NCBI RefSeq assembly: GCF_001571365.1
Contig: NZ_BCTQ01000009.1
Span: forward strand, 122,330-186,329
From: Achromobacter denitrificans NBRC 15125
Lineage (GTDB): Bacteria; Pseudomonadota; Gammaproteobacteria; Burkholderiales; Burkholderiaceae_B
Direction of reading: 5' to 3'
Length of the DNA: 64,000 nt
Numbering within the stretch: the stretch's first letter is position 1; the number at the start of each line of letters is the position of its first letter. Shown one piece after another: positions 16,658-25,278 of the stretch. Under the pieces are notes generated by a model. The model worked only from the letters and a program-made list of their open reading frames with translations. It did no database searches and was not told the DNA's origin. A program made the position numbers and the translations under genes.

Positions 16658-18367
16658 ATGTACAGAAGCAATTTCGAACCCGGCTCCACCCGTTGGGCGG
16701 TGCGGCGCAGCCAGTGGCGCAGCATGGGAATCCGTGAAGAAGACATGGAAAAGCCGAAGATCGCGGTCATCAACACCTCGAACAAACTCTCGTGCTGCTA
16801 CGTGCACCTGGACGGCATCAGCGCCCTGGTTCAGCAGGCGATCCGGGATGCCGGCGGCCTGGCCTTCGAAGTGCGCACGGTTGCCCCCAGCGACTTCGTC
16901 ACCAGCGCAGGCAAGAAGGCGCGCTATCTCATGCCGACGCGCGACCTGATGGTCAATGAGGTGGAGTGCATGATGGAAGGCGCGGTGCTGGACGGCATGA
17001 TCTGCCTGTCCTCGTGCGACAAGACCACGCCCGCGCACCTGATGGCGGCCGCGCGCCTGGACGTGCCGACGCTGCTGCTCACCTGCGGCTACCAGATCGG
17101 CGGCAAGTGCTCGAACGAAAAATTCGAGGACCAGTTCTTCGACATCGACGACGTCTACGAACAGATCGGCGCGCTGGCAACTCGCACCATCACGCTGCAA
17201 GACCTTACCGACATGACGGACGTGGCCATCCAGTCGCCCGGCGTCTGTGCCGGCCTGGGAACCGCCAATTCCATGCATATCGTGGCCGAGGCGATCGGCA
17301 TGACCCTGCCGGGCAATTCGCCCATCTGGGCCGGCGGCCGACGCCTCAACGAATACGCGCAACAGGCGGGACGCCAGATCGTCGAGCTGACCCGCCACGG
17401 CGTCTCGGCGCGAAAGATCATTACCGAGGAGGCCATACGCAATGCCGTGATGATGGTGCTTGCGGTCGGCGGCTCCGTCAACACCGTGCGCCACATCGCG
17501 GCCATCGCCACCGAAGCCGAACTGCCGCTGGACGTGATCAAGCTGTACGAGGAGTACGGCAAGGTCATCAAGCTGCTCACCGCCGTGCGTCCCAACGGCC
17601 CCTTCCGCACGGAAGATCTTGAGGCGGCCGGCGGAACCCCCGCCGTCATGAATCAACTGAGCGAGCATCTGTACCTCGACGCCCTGACCGTCACGCGCCA
17701 GACCGTCGGCGAGAACATCCGCGACGCGCGCGTCAAGGACGGCAAGATCATCCGGACACTGGCCGATCCGGTCAGCCATCGGCCCGGCGTAGGCATCCTG
17801 CGCGGCAATCTGGCGCCCAACGGCGCCATCGTGAAGCTGTCCGCCGTTCCGGGTGAGCGCGCCGAGTTCTCCGGTCCCGCCAACATCTACGAAGGCGAGG
17901 ATGAAGCCATTGCCGCCCTGGGCGAAGGCAAGATCAACAAGGGCGACGTGATCGTCCTGCGCAACATGGGTCCCAGCGGCGGCCCGGGCACGGTGTTCGC
18001 ATGCAGCTTCGTGGCGGCCTTGAATGGGGCCGGCATCGCCGAGCACGTGGCGGTGGTCACCGACGGTGAACTGTCCGGCTTGAACCGGGGCATCATCGTT
18101 GGCCAGTTGATGCCCGAATCCGCCGCCGGCGGCCCGCTGGCCGTGGTCCGGCAGGGCGAAACCATCCACATCGATTTCGTCGACCGCCGTATCGAGATGG
18201 ATGTGCCGCAGGCCGAGATCCAGCGCCGCCTGAAGGAATGGCGCCCGCGAGACCTGGAACTGGGCGGCGGCAGCAGTACCTATCTTCTTCAATACGCCCA
18301 ATTGGTGCAGCCCATCGAACAGGGCGCGGTATTGGGCAAGCGCAAGATCCACGCACACATCCCCTGA
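16658..18367 (+). CDS. IlvD/Edd family dehydratase (dihydroxy-acid or sugar-acid dehydratase)
   Basis: The protein has 569 residues from the ATG at 16658, preceded by CAGGAGA; the upstream open frame is not family-like. The three expected iron-sulfur cysteines are visible: Cys46/47 in SNKLSCCYVHLDG, Cys120 in SSCDKTTPAHLM (with the Lys that follows Asp), and Cys197 in PGVCAGLGTANSM. The family dehydrates 2,3-dihydroxy acids in valine/isoleucine synthesis or sugar acids in catabolism. A GntR regulator, a transporter and an oxidoreductase as neighbours, with no ilv gene nearby, favour a catabolic role on a sugar acid or hydroxyacid. Confidence 0.88.
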   Translation: MYRSNFEPGSTRWAVRRSQWRSMGIREEDMEKPKIAVINTSNKLSCCYVHLDGISALVQQAIRDAGGLAFEVRTVAPSDFVTSAGKKARYLMPTRDLMVNEVECMMEGAVLDGMICLSSCDKTTPAHLMAAARLDVPTLLLTCGYQIGGKCSNEKFEDQFFDIDDVYEQIGALATRTITLQDLTDMTDVAIQSPGVCAGLGTANSMHIVAEAIGMTLPGNSPIWAGGRRLNEYAQQAGRQIVELTRHGVSARKIITEEAIRNAVMMVLAVGGSVNTVRHIAAIATEAELPLDVIKLYEEYGKVIKLLTAVRPNGPFRTEDLEAAGGTPAVMNQLSEHLYLDALTVTRQTVGENIRDARVKDGKIIRTLADPVSHRPGVGILRGNLAPNGAIVKLSAVPGERAEFSGPANIYEGEDEAIAALGEGKINKGDVIVLRNMGPSGGPGTVFACSFVAALNGAGIAEHVAVVTDGELSGLNRGIIVGQLMPESAAGGPLAVVRQGETIHIDFVDRRIEMDVPQAEIQRRLKEWRPRDLELGGGSSTYLLQYAQLVQPIEQGAVLGKRKIHAHIP

Positions 18368-18440
18368 TCCGGGGGGCGCCCGTTCCCCGGGCGCCCGTCG
18401 CAGGATGCATCAGAACAACGACACACGGAGACAGCCCATC

Positions 18441-19727
18441 ATGTCCACACAGACAGAGGCACAGAAGTCCAGAAAAGCGGGTCTGGCGGCGTTCATCGGA
18501 ACGGTATTGGAATGGTATGACTTCATCATCTACGGCACCGCGGCCGCCATCGTACTGAACAAGGTTTTCTTTCCGAACAGCGATCCTCTGGTCGGCACCT
18601 TGGCCGCCTTCGCCACCTATGCCGTCGGCTTTCTCGCGCGTCCGCTGGGCGGGCTTTTCCTCGGCTATCTGGGCGACAAGGTCGGCAGAAAGACCGTGTT
18701 GGTATTGACGCTGTTCCTGATGGGCGGCGCCACCACGGCCATCGGCCTGCTCCCGGGTTACGACAGCATCGGCGTCTGGGCGCCCATCCTGCTCGTCCTC
18801 ATGCGTTTGCTCCAGGGTTTCGGCGCCGGCGGAGAATATGCGGGCGCGGTCGTGCTCTCGGTGGAGCACGCCCAGAAAGGCAAGCGCGGGGCCGCGGGCG
18901 CGTGGGCGCCTCTGGGCTTTGCCGCGGCGACCCTGCTGGCCAACGCCGTGTTCTTCTTCTTCCTGAACGTACTCAGCGAAGAGCAATTCATGGCATGGGG
19001 GTGGCGCATTCCCTTCCTGCTCGGCGCGGCGTGCGTACTGGTCGGCTACCTGATCCGCCGCAACATCGAAGAGCCTCCCGCCTTCGAAAAAGCACAGCAG
19101 TCCCAGCAACTCAAGAAGATCGGCCTGCTCTCGGCCATCAAACACCACCCGCGCAGCTTCTTCATCGTCATCGGCTCGCGCATGGGCGAAAACGGCTTTG
19201 CCTACCTGTATCCCGTGTTCTGCGTGTCGTACATGGTGACGACGCTGAAAATGGAAAAGTCGATGGCCTTGTGGGCCGTGATCATCGCGTCGGCCATCCA
19301 GCTGGTCACCATCCCCTTCTACGGCGCGCTGTCCGATCGTGTCGGCCGCAAGAAGGTCTACCTGGCCGGCGTCATTTTCTCGATGCTCTGGCTTGCGCCG
19401 TTCTTCATGCTGTTGGACGTGCAAGCCTTCTGGGCCGTCGCCCTGGGATTCGCCGTGGGCCTGGGCATAGCCTACCCCGCCATGCTCTCTCCGCAGGCGG
19501 CGTGGTACGCCGAACTTTTCGACACCGAATTCCGCCTCGCGGGCTTCGCCTTCTCGCGCGAACTGGGATCCTTGCTGGCGGGCGGGCTGGCCCCCTTCAT
19601 CGCCACCGCGCTCTACACCTATTATCAGCACTGGTGGCCCATTGTCGTCTACATGGGAGCCATGGGAATCCTCACGCTGATCGCCCTCGCGCTCGGACCC
19701 GAAACGGTGCATAAAGAAATCGATTAA
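18441..19727 (+). CDS. MFS transporter, metabolite:H+ symporter (MHS) family
   Basis: The protein has 428 residues from the ATG at 18441, preceded by CGGAGA. Twelve transmembrane helices are expected. The MHS N-terminal landmark VLEWYDFIIYG lies near residue 22, and the MFS motif A reads LGDKVGRKTVL at about residue 77, with a second copy, LSDRVGRKKVYL, in the other half. Relatives import citrate, shikimate, 2-oxoglutarate or proline-betaine by proton symport. It lies 73 bp after the dehydratase gene on the same strand and is probably the uptake system for the dehydratase's substrate. Confidence 0.92.
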   Translation: MSTQTEAQKSRKAGLAAFIGTVLEWYDFIIYGTAAAIVLNKVFFPNSDPLVGTLAAFATYAVGFLARPLGGLFLGYLGDKVGRKTVLVLTLFLMGGATTAIGLLPGYDSIGVWAPILLVLMRLLQGFGAGGEYAGAVVLSVEHAQKGKRGAAGAWAPLGFAAATLLANAVFFFFLNVLSEEQFMAWGWRIPFLLGAACVLVGYLIRRNIEEPPAFEKAQQSQQLKKIGLLSAIKHHPRSFFIVIGSRMGENGFAYLYPVFCVSYMVTTLKMEKSMALWAVIIASAIQLVTIPFYGALSDRVGRKKVYLAGVIFSMLWLAPFFMLLDVQAFWAVALGFAVGLGIAYPAMLSPQAAWYAELFDTEFRLAGFAFSRELGSLLAGGLAPFIATALYTYYQHWWPIVVYMGAMGILTLIALALGPETVHKEID

Positions 19728-19776
19728 CGCGACATCGCCGCCGGCTCCGGCGGCTCGCGCATTTGAAGGAGACAGC

Positions 19777-21147
19777 ATGGACAACAGCAATGAGTTTCCG
19801 GCGTGGCGCCTGGAAAGCCGCTACGACACCGTGCCGGACCTGCCCGTCCTGGCCGAGGTGGATGTGCTGGTCGTCGGCGGCGGCGCGGCCGGCGTGGCTG
19901 CCGCCACCACGGCGTCCGAGCACGGCAAGCGCACCCTGGTGATCGAGCGATACGGCTTCTTCGGCGGCGCGGCGGTGGCCGGTATGTCCGGCACCATTTG
20001 CGGCATGTACCTGGCGAGCGATCTCCACCCCGCACCGCAACAGGTCGTGCAGGGATTTACCGAACGCTTTCGAGCCGCGCTGGCCCGCCGCAACGGCGTC
20101 ACGGGACCGCAACGCTATGGCAAGACCTGGACCGTCACGCACGATCCGTTGATGTGGAGCGAAACCGCCGACGATTTGGTCGAGGAAAGCGGCGCCAAGA
20201 CGTTGTTCCATACCAGCGTAAGCGGCGTTATCGTGCAGCATGGCGCGTGCACCGGCGTGGTCATCGAATCGGCGGCGGGACGTTCCGTCGTGCTGGCCAA
20301 ACGCATCATCGATGCCTCCGGCGATGCCGCCGTGATCGCGCGCGTGGGCTACCGCTACGTCTTCGGCGATCACGGCCGGATCCAGAATCCAACCATGTTC
20401 TTCAGGCTGGGCCAGGTTGATGTCCCGCGCTTTCTGGCGTATTGGGGCGAGGACACCATCAATCCGCCGAAGGTGAGCGACGCCATCACGCGGGCCGACG
20501 CGGACAAGCGCTACGACCTGCCGCGCAAGAAGATCTGGATCTTCCCGACCACCCGGCCGGGTGAACTGCTGGTCAACGCAACCCGCCTGACGGCGCGCGA
20601 CGGCCGCATGCTCAACGTTATCGATCCGGAAGACTTTACCGAAGCCGAAGTCGCCGGCCGCCGCCAGGTGCGCGAGTACGCCGCCTTCCTGGCGGAGAAC
20701 GTTCCAGGATGCGAAGCCAGCTATGTCATGAATACCGGCACGCAGGTCGGCGTGCGCCAGACGCGCAGCATCGTGGGCGTGGAGACACTCACCAACGACG
20801 ACGTGCTGTCCTGCCGCAAGCGGGACGACGGCATTTGCAAAGTGCCGTGGCCGATCGAACTGCATGCGGGCGAAAGGCCGAAGCTCCACTGGCTGCTGGA
20901 CGATTACTACGAAGTCCCGTATCTCGCGCTGGTCCCGGAGCGCGGCGAAAACATCATCGTCGCCGGCCGCTGCCTCAGCGCCGAGCACGAAGCGCTGGCT
21001 TCGGCCCGCGTCACCGCCCAGTGCTTCGAATACGGCCGCGCCGCCGCAGTCGCCGCGGTGCTATCCCTCGACACCGACCGCCAATTCCGGGACATCCCGG
21101 GCGAAGAAGTTCGCGCGGCCATGCGGAAATTGGGCAGCGCGCTGTAG
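19777..21147 (+). CDS. FAD-dependent oxidoreductase (FAD_oxidored family)
   Basis: The protein has 456 residues from the ATG at 19777, preceded by GAAGGAG. The N-terminal Rossmann motif is VDVLVVGGGAAGVAAA (residues 28-43), with the ribose-binding Glu in LVIERYGFFGG. The PF12831-like body includes an RIIDASGDAAVIARVG stretch and ends with a second nucleotide-contact region near GRCLSAEHEALAS. It is third in the operon after the dehydratase and transporter, and probably oxidises a downstream or upstream intermediate of the same pathway. The true substrate is unknown. Confidence 0.88.
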   Translation: MDNSNEFPAWRLESRYDTVPDLPVLAEVDVLVVGGGAAGVAAATTASEHGKRTLVIERYGFFGGAAVAGMSGTICGMYLASDLHPAPQQVVQGFTERFRAALARRNGVTGPQRYGKTWTVTHDPLMWSETADDLVEESGAKTLFHTSVSGVIVQHGACTGVVIESAAGRSVVLAKRIIDASGDAAVIARVGYRYVFGDHGRIQNPTMFFRLGQVDVPRFLAYWGEDTINPPKVSDAITRADADKRYDLPRKKIWIFPTTRPGELLVNATRLTARDGRMLNVIDPEDFTEAEVAGRRQVREYAAFLAENVPGCEASYVMNTGTQVGVRQTRSIVGVETLTNDDVLSCRKRDDGICKVPWPIELHAGERPKLHWLLDDYYEVPYLALVPERGENIIVAGRCLSAEHEALASARVTAQCFEYGRAAAVAAVLSLDTDRQFRDIPGEEVRAAMRKLGSAL

Positions 21148-21206
21148 CTTTGCCCACGAGCCGTTCTTCGCCGCCGCCAGCGGCGCGCGGACACGCGCGT
21201 TCCCGC

Positions 21207-21875
21207 TCACGCGAGATCCTGCTCCAGATAGCTGTCGGCCTCGCCCGACAGCTTCAGCGCCTCCCATTGCGCCAGCGTCAACTGGGGCATCTGGAAGGCC
21301 GCCTGCGGACGGCAGTACCAGCCCGGGTTGTGCAGTCGGGCGAGCAGATCCATGGCGGGGCCGTCCAGGTACAGATTGTCGCGGTCGGCCACCACGTCGT
21401 CGCGCACGTGCATGGCCACCACGCCGGCCACCACCAGGCTGCGGCGATCGATGCGTATGAGTTCATGCACGCGGCATTCGAATGCCACCGGCGACTGCGC
21501 CACCCACGGCACGCCGATACGCCGGGACGGCGACAGGACCAGTCCGGCCTCCAGCGACTCATCCACGCCGGCCGGAAAGTCCACCGCCGTCACGTTCATG
21601 CGGGCGGCCAGCGGCGCCGACACCAGGCTTACCGTGAATTCGCCGCGTTCGGCGATATTGCGCGCCGTGTCCTTGGGCGCGTCGCCGCGCACGCCGATGC
21701 CCACGCAGATCAGCGGCGGGTCGCCGGACATCACGTTGAAGAACGAAAAGGGCGCCACGTTCGTCGCGCCCTGGTCGTCGCGCGACACGATCCAGGCAAT
21801 GGGCCGCGGCACGACCGCAGCGGTCAGCAGCTTGTAGCGGGCCGGACCCTGCAGGTCATTCAGGTCGATGAACAT
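21207..21875 (-). CDS. Flavin reductase-like FMN-binding protein
   Basis: The protein has 222 residues. The flavin-reductase-like split-barrel domain spans about residues 10-180, with VVPRPIAWIVSRDDQGATNVAPFSFFNVMSGDPP as its core and the DTARNIAERGEFTVSL stretch. Members supply reduced FMN to a two-component monooxygenase or bind FMN directly. The VOC gene lies 18 bp upstream on the same strand, so the two form an operon, probably controlled by the LysR gene divergent at 22540. No monooxygenase gene is adjacent. Confidence 0.88.
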   Translation of the reverse strand: MFIDLNDLQGPARYKLLTAAVVPRPIAWIVSRDDQGATNVAPFSFFNVMSGDPPLICVGIGVRGDAPKDTARNIAERGEFTVSLVSAPLAARMNVTAVDFPAGVDESLEAGLVLSPSRRIGVPWVAQSPVAFECRVHELIRIDRRSLVVAGVVAMHVRDDVVADRDNLYLDGPAMDLLARLHNPGWYCRPQAAFQMPQLTLAQWEALKLSGEADSYLEQDLA

Positions 21876-21893
21876 GGCCAGTCTCCCGCCGCT

Positions 21894-22376
21894 TCAATCC
21901 TGCGCCCGCGTGGGCGCGGCCCCCTCGGCGGCCTTGGCGTCGGCGAACGCGCGGTCGCTGCGCTTGCAGCGGCAGCGGCCGATCTGGTGCAGCTCGATCA
22001 GGTTGCCCACCGGGTCGCGCAGGAACAGCTGCATCAGTTCGGGCGCCGCCACGTTGTCCAGCTTCCAGTGTTCCACGCCCAGGCGCCGCAGCTCGGCTTC
22101 GGCCTCCGCGATATCGCGCACGGCCAGCGCCACGTGGTTTTCCACAGGATCTCGGCCCGGGCCCTGCGAATAGGGCGAAGGACCATCGCTGCCCAGCAGG
22201 TGGATCTGGCAATCGTTGCCCATGTCCAGGAAGTATCCGGCGATGCCGGGAATCTCCCAGCGCCCCTTGTCGGTGTCCAGCCCCAGCACGTTCCCGTAGA
22301 ACGCGCCCATGGCCGCGACTTTGTCCAGCGGCATGCGCACCGCGTGATGATGCAGCTCCAGAACATCCAGTGCCAT
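21894..22376 (-). CDS. VOC (glyoxalase/dioxygenase superfamily) protein
   Basis: The protein has 160 residues from the ATG at 22374-22376. Two beta-alpha-beta-beta-beta units of the vicinal-oxygen-chelate fold are seen, with possible metal ligands at HHHAV near the start, ENHVALAV in the middle (about residue 80) and NLIELHQIG near residue 130. VOC proteins include glyoxalase I, extradiol dioxygenases and antibiotic-resistance proteins, so the reaction is open. It is first in a two-gene operon with the flavin reductase-like gene and divergent from a LysR regulator. Confidence 0.85.
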   Translation of the reverse strand: MALDVLELHHHAVRMPLDKVAAMGAFYGNVLGLDTDKGRWEIPGIAGYFLDMGNDCQIHLLGSDGPSPYSQGPGRDPVENHVALAVRDIAEAEAELRRLGVEHWKLDNVAAPELMQLFLRDPVGNLIELHQIGRCRCKRSDRAFADAKAAEGAAPTRAQD

Positions 22377-22539
22377 TTTTTCTCCTCGATTCTCGTCCGG
22401 CAGGCGCCCACGCGCCGCCGAAGCCTGCATGGTGGCCCGCGTCCGGGCGCCGGGGAATGCCGCCGGGCGCAATCCAGAATTGCGCGGCAGGCAACTCCCG
22501 GGCCGGGGCCGCCCGCGCCCCCGCGCTATGCTAGGCCGC

Positions 22540-23463
22540 ATGAAATCGCTAGACCTCAATCTGCTGCTGACTCTGGACGTGCTGATTCAGGAAGGCAGCG
22601 TCGCGGGCGCCGCCCGCCGGCTCAACCTCAGCACGCCCGCCGTGAGCCGCAGCCTGGCCCGCATCCGGCGCGCGGTGGGGGACCCCGTCCTGGTGCGGTC
22701 GGGGCGCGGGCTTGCGCCCACGCCGCGGGCGCTGGACCTGCACGCCCGGGTGAAGAACGTGGTGGAACAGGCGCAAGCCGTGTTCACCGAATTCAGCCAG
22801 GACATCGACCTGGCCACCCTCGATCGCGTGTTCACGCTGCGCGCCAACGACGTCTTCGTGGGCGGCTACGGCGGCCGCCTGCGCGAGCACCTGCGCCGCC
22901 ATGCGCCGCGCGCCGTGCTGCGCTTCGTATCGGAGGGCGAAGACGATGGCGATGCCCTGGACGGCAAGGTCGATCTCTACATCGGCTCGTCGCAGAAGTT
23001 CGGCGCCGACATCAAGGTGCAGAGCCTGTTCACCACCACCTTCTGCGGGCTGGCGCGTGCCGGACATCCCATCTTCGACGAAGACATCACGCCGCGGCGC
23101 TTCGCGGCCTACGACCATATCAGCGTGTCGCGGCGCGGCCGCGCGCAGGGTCCCATCGACGCGGCGCTGGCCGCGCTGGGCCTGGCGCGGCACGTCTCGC
23201 TCATCACGCCCACGTTCCATGCCGCCATCTTCGCGCTCGCCGATTCCGACCTGATCCTGCCGTCCATGCCGCGGGATCTCATCCCCGGCGTGGAGCGGCT
23301 GGGCCTGAAGCTGCGCGCGTTCCCGGTTCCCGTGCCCGTGACCCCGGTCACCGTCGTGCAGGCCTGGCCGCCGCGCCTGGACAGCGACCTCGCGCACCGC
23401 TGGCTGCGCCAAACGATCAAGCAGGTTTGCGGCGCTTCCGAAGCCGCCGCGCAACCCCTTTAA
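22540..23463 (+). CDS. LysR family transcriptional regulator
   Basis: The protein has 307 residues from the ATG at 22540, where the chain begins MKSLDLNLLLTLDVL; an ATG 12 bp upstream is an alternative. The winged helix is at about residues 5-65 (GSVAGAARRLNLSTPAVSRS), followed by the effector domain. It belongs to the branch with the DLNLL opening. It is divergent from the VOC-flavin reductase pair and probably regulates it. It ends 43 bp before the palindromic operator of the next cassette. Confidence 0.9.
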   Translation: MKSLDLNLLLTLDVLIQEGSVAGAARRLNLSTPAVSRSLARIRRAVGDPVLVRSGRGLAPTPRALDLHARVKNVVEQAQAVFTEFSQDIDLATLDRVFTLRANDVFVGGYGGRLREHLRRHAPRAVLRFVSEGEDDGDALDGKVDLYIGSSQKFGADIKVQSLFTTTFCGLARAGHPIFDEDITPRRFAAYDHISVSRRGRAQGPIDAALAALGLARHVSLITPTFHAAIFALADSDLILPSMPRDLIPGVERLGLKLRAFPVPVPVTPVTVVQAWPPRLDSDLAHRWLRQTIKQVCGASEAAAQPL

Positions 23464-23506
23464 AAATGGCGTTCCGCCCCGCCCGGCTCCTGTATACTGC
23501 CTCGTG

Positions 23507-23519
23507 ATTGTTCAACAAT
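23507..23519 (+). promoter_or_regulatory. GntR operator candidate before the DUF1989 gene
   Basis: ATTGTTcAACAAT is a perfect 13-bp palindrome centred on 23513. A TATACT -10-like element lies just upstream at 23493-23498, so the palindrome would cover the transcription start, a repressor position. The same 13 bases, in the same orientation relative to transcription, occur before the binding-protein gene at the other end of the cassette. FadR-type GntR proteins bind such GT-N-AC palindromes, and the GntR gene at 24560 is the natural candidate. Confidence 0.72.
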
Positions 23520-23557
23520 CCTGGCATGAAATCCAGGATCGGATCAGGAGGCAGACC

Positions 23558-24403
23558 ATGTCGAATTACCCCGCGGCGTACCAGGTAGGCAAGGGTTCGG
23601 TATTGAATGTGGACCGGGACTTCTACCGCACGCTCGTCGCCGACCCGACGCAACGCAAGCTCGTCGAATCCCACGTCGTTCCCATCCGCAGCGGCTTCGC
23701 CTGGAAGGTCCCCGCCGGCCACGTGTTCCGCATCGTGACCCTGGAAGGCCCCCAGGTCGCGGACTTCAACATGTGGAACCTGCACAATCCGCGCGAACGT
23801 ATGTGGGCCTCGCGCACGCGCCAGCTGCAACAGGCGCACGTCAGCACGCACGACCGCCTCTGGTCCACGCTGCCGTACCTGCGGCCCATGGCCACCATCA
23901 CCGACGACACGCTCGCCGGCTACGGCATCGACAGCGACGGCGGCCGCGTCCACGATCTGCTCGGCACGCGTTGCGACCCCTACGTGAACAAGCTGCTCAG
24001 CGGCGAGGATTTCCACTTCCACTGCCACTCCAACCTGACCCGCGCGGTGGCGCCCCACGGCCTCACCGAATTCGACGTGCACGACGTGCTCAACGTGTTC
24101 CAGGTCACCGGCCTGAACGACGACGACAAGTACTTCATGAAAGCCTGCCCCGCCAAGCCGGGCGACTACCTGGAGTTCTTCGCCGAAATGGACCTGCTGT
24201 GCGCGCTTTCCACCTGCCCGGGCGGCGACCTGTCCGTGCCCATGTGGGGCCCCGAGGCGCGCGATCCCATCGACGTCTGCCGTCCGCTGGGCGTGGAGGT
24301 CTATGCGCTGGATCCCGCGCTGCTGCAAGGCTGGACACCGCCCGAGGTTTCACCGTATAAGGGCGTCCACGGACTGCACCCTGAAAAGGTCGAGTGGAAG
24401 TAA
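23558..24403 (+). CDS. Urea carboxylase-associated family protein (DUF1989)
   Basis: The protein has 281 residues from the ATG at 23558, preceded by CAGGAGG. It matches DUF1989: a GFAWKVPAGHVFRIVTLEGPQVADF-type N-terminal region, then probable metal ligands at Cys139 (GTRCDPY) and His153/His155/Cys156/His157 (DFHFHCHSN). Characterised DUF1989 proteins include the carboxyguanidine deiminase subunits that work beside urea/guanidine carboxylase, so hydrolysis of a C-N bond in an amidine- or guanidine-like compound is plausible. Here it is alone rather than paired, and it sits with an EctC-like cupin, an amidase and an amino-acid ABC importer. The exact reaction is unknown. Confidence 0.85.
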   Translation: MSNYPAAYQVGKGSVLNVDRDFYRTLVADPTQRKLVESHVVPIRSGFAWKVPAGHVFRIVTLEGPQVADFNMWNLHNPRERMWASRTRQLQQAHVSTHDRLWSTLPYLRPMATITDDTLAGYGIDSDGGRVHDLLGTRCDPYVNKLLSGEDFHFHCHSNLTRAVAPHGLTEFDVHDVLNVFQVTGLNDDDKYFMKACPAKPGDYLEFFAEMDLLCALSTCPGGDLSVPMWGPEARDPIDVCRPLGVEVYALDPALLQGWTPPEVSPYKGVHGLHPEKVEWK

Positions 24404-24458
24404 AAGGGAAAAAAAGCGAGAGAATTGCCCCCCCACACGCCGCGCCCTCGGCTTGCAG

Positions 24459-24477
24459 CCCCCCCCCCCGAAGGGGG
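24459..24477. repeat. C11 homopolymer with adjoining G5, hairpin-forming, upstream of gntR
   Basis: Eleven consecutive C (24459-24469) are followed by GAA and GGGGG (24473-24477), so the last five C can pair with the G-run. It lies in the 156-bp gap between the DUF1989 and GntR genes, with TTGCAG (a possible -35) directly before the C-run. Poly-C runs are slippage-prone, and Bordetella fimbrial promoters use such tracts for phase variation. Whether this tract varies or lies in a promoter is not shown. Confidence 0.6.
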
Positions 24478-24559
24478 CCGTTTCACCTCGGGGCGGCGCA
24501 GCGGAATAAACGAGCGCCGTGGCCAAACCGCGGCGCTTTTCTACAGGAGCCTTGCCATC

Positions 24560-25234
24560 ATGCCCGCCGAACGCGACAGCGGAATCTCGATCGCCGAACG
24601 CATCAGCCACCAGCTGCGCGATGACATCATGGAGGGGAAGCTGCCGCCCGGCACGCAACTGGTCGAGGTCGACCTGGCGGCGGACTACGGCGCTTCGCGC
24701 AACACCATCCGCGAGGTCCTGCACCAACTCGGCCGCGAAGGGCTGGCCACGTTCATCCGCCACAAGGGCGTGGTGGTGCGCCGCATGGAGCGCAAGGACC
24801 TGCGCGAGATCTACGCCGCGCGCCGCGCGCTGGAACTGCAGGCCATCGCCGGCGGGCTGCCGTTGCAGCCGGCCTTGCTCGACAAGATGCACACCGCCAT
24901 CAACGCGGCCGAGCGCGCGCTGTCGAAAAGACAATGGCGCAACGTCGGCACGCTGAGCCTGCAGGTTCACCAGCATATCGTCGCGCAACTGGGCAGCCGG
25001 CTGCTCGATGAGTTCTTCCTTACGCTGTGCGCGCAGCTGCGCCTGGTATTCGCGTCCGAAGTCGATGAAAGCCGCATCCAGACGCCGGACTGGATCGAAC
25101 GCGAGCGGCATATCCACGGCCTGCTCGTGGAAGGCCGCCGCGACCTGGCCGCGCAAGCGCTGACGGACTACCTGGACGATTCGGAACGCACGCTGATGGC
25201 CGTCCTGACGCGCCTGAAGCAACAGGGAAAATAA
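24560..25234 (+). CDS. GntR family regulator (FCD-type)
   Basis: The protein has 224 residues from the ATG at 24560, preceded by CAGGAG. The winged helix covers about residues 10-75 (RISHQLRDDIMEGKLPPGTQL, then GASRNTIREVLHQLGREGL), followed by an FCD effector domain. It lies between the DUF1989 gene and the convergent EctC-like/amidase/ABC operon. Two identical palindromes mark the outer edges of the cassette, so this protein most likely represses both units and responds to the transported compound or a product of it. Confidence 0.9.
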   Translation: MPAERDSGISIAERISHQLRDDIMEGKLPPGTQLVEVDLAADYGASRNTIREVLHQLGREGLATFIRHKGVVVRRMERKDLREIYAARRALELQAIAGGLPLQPALLDKMHTAINAAERALSKRQWRNVGTLSLQVHQHIVAQLGSRLLDEFFLTLCAQLRLVFASEVDESRIQTPDWIERERHIHGLLVEGRRDLAAQALTDYLDDSERTLMAVLTRLKQQGK

Positions 25235-25278
25235 GATAAGGCCGGCCGGGCGCGTGCCCGGCTACCTTCGTTGCGCGC

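Noticed and set aside
18093..19790. A 565-codon open frame on the minus strand across the MHS transporter
   Set aside because: It lies antisense to a clear MFS protein. Long antisense frames are common at this G+C content, and the translation is His/Arg/Gly-rich with no recognisable domain.
20709..23507. A 932-codon rightward open frame over the FAD oxidoreductase, flavin reductase, VOC and LysR genes
   Set aside because: It runs across four well-supported genes in the wrong frame and is Arg/Ala/Pro-rich low-complexity sequence, so it is a shadow of the GC-rich third positions.
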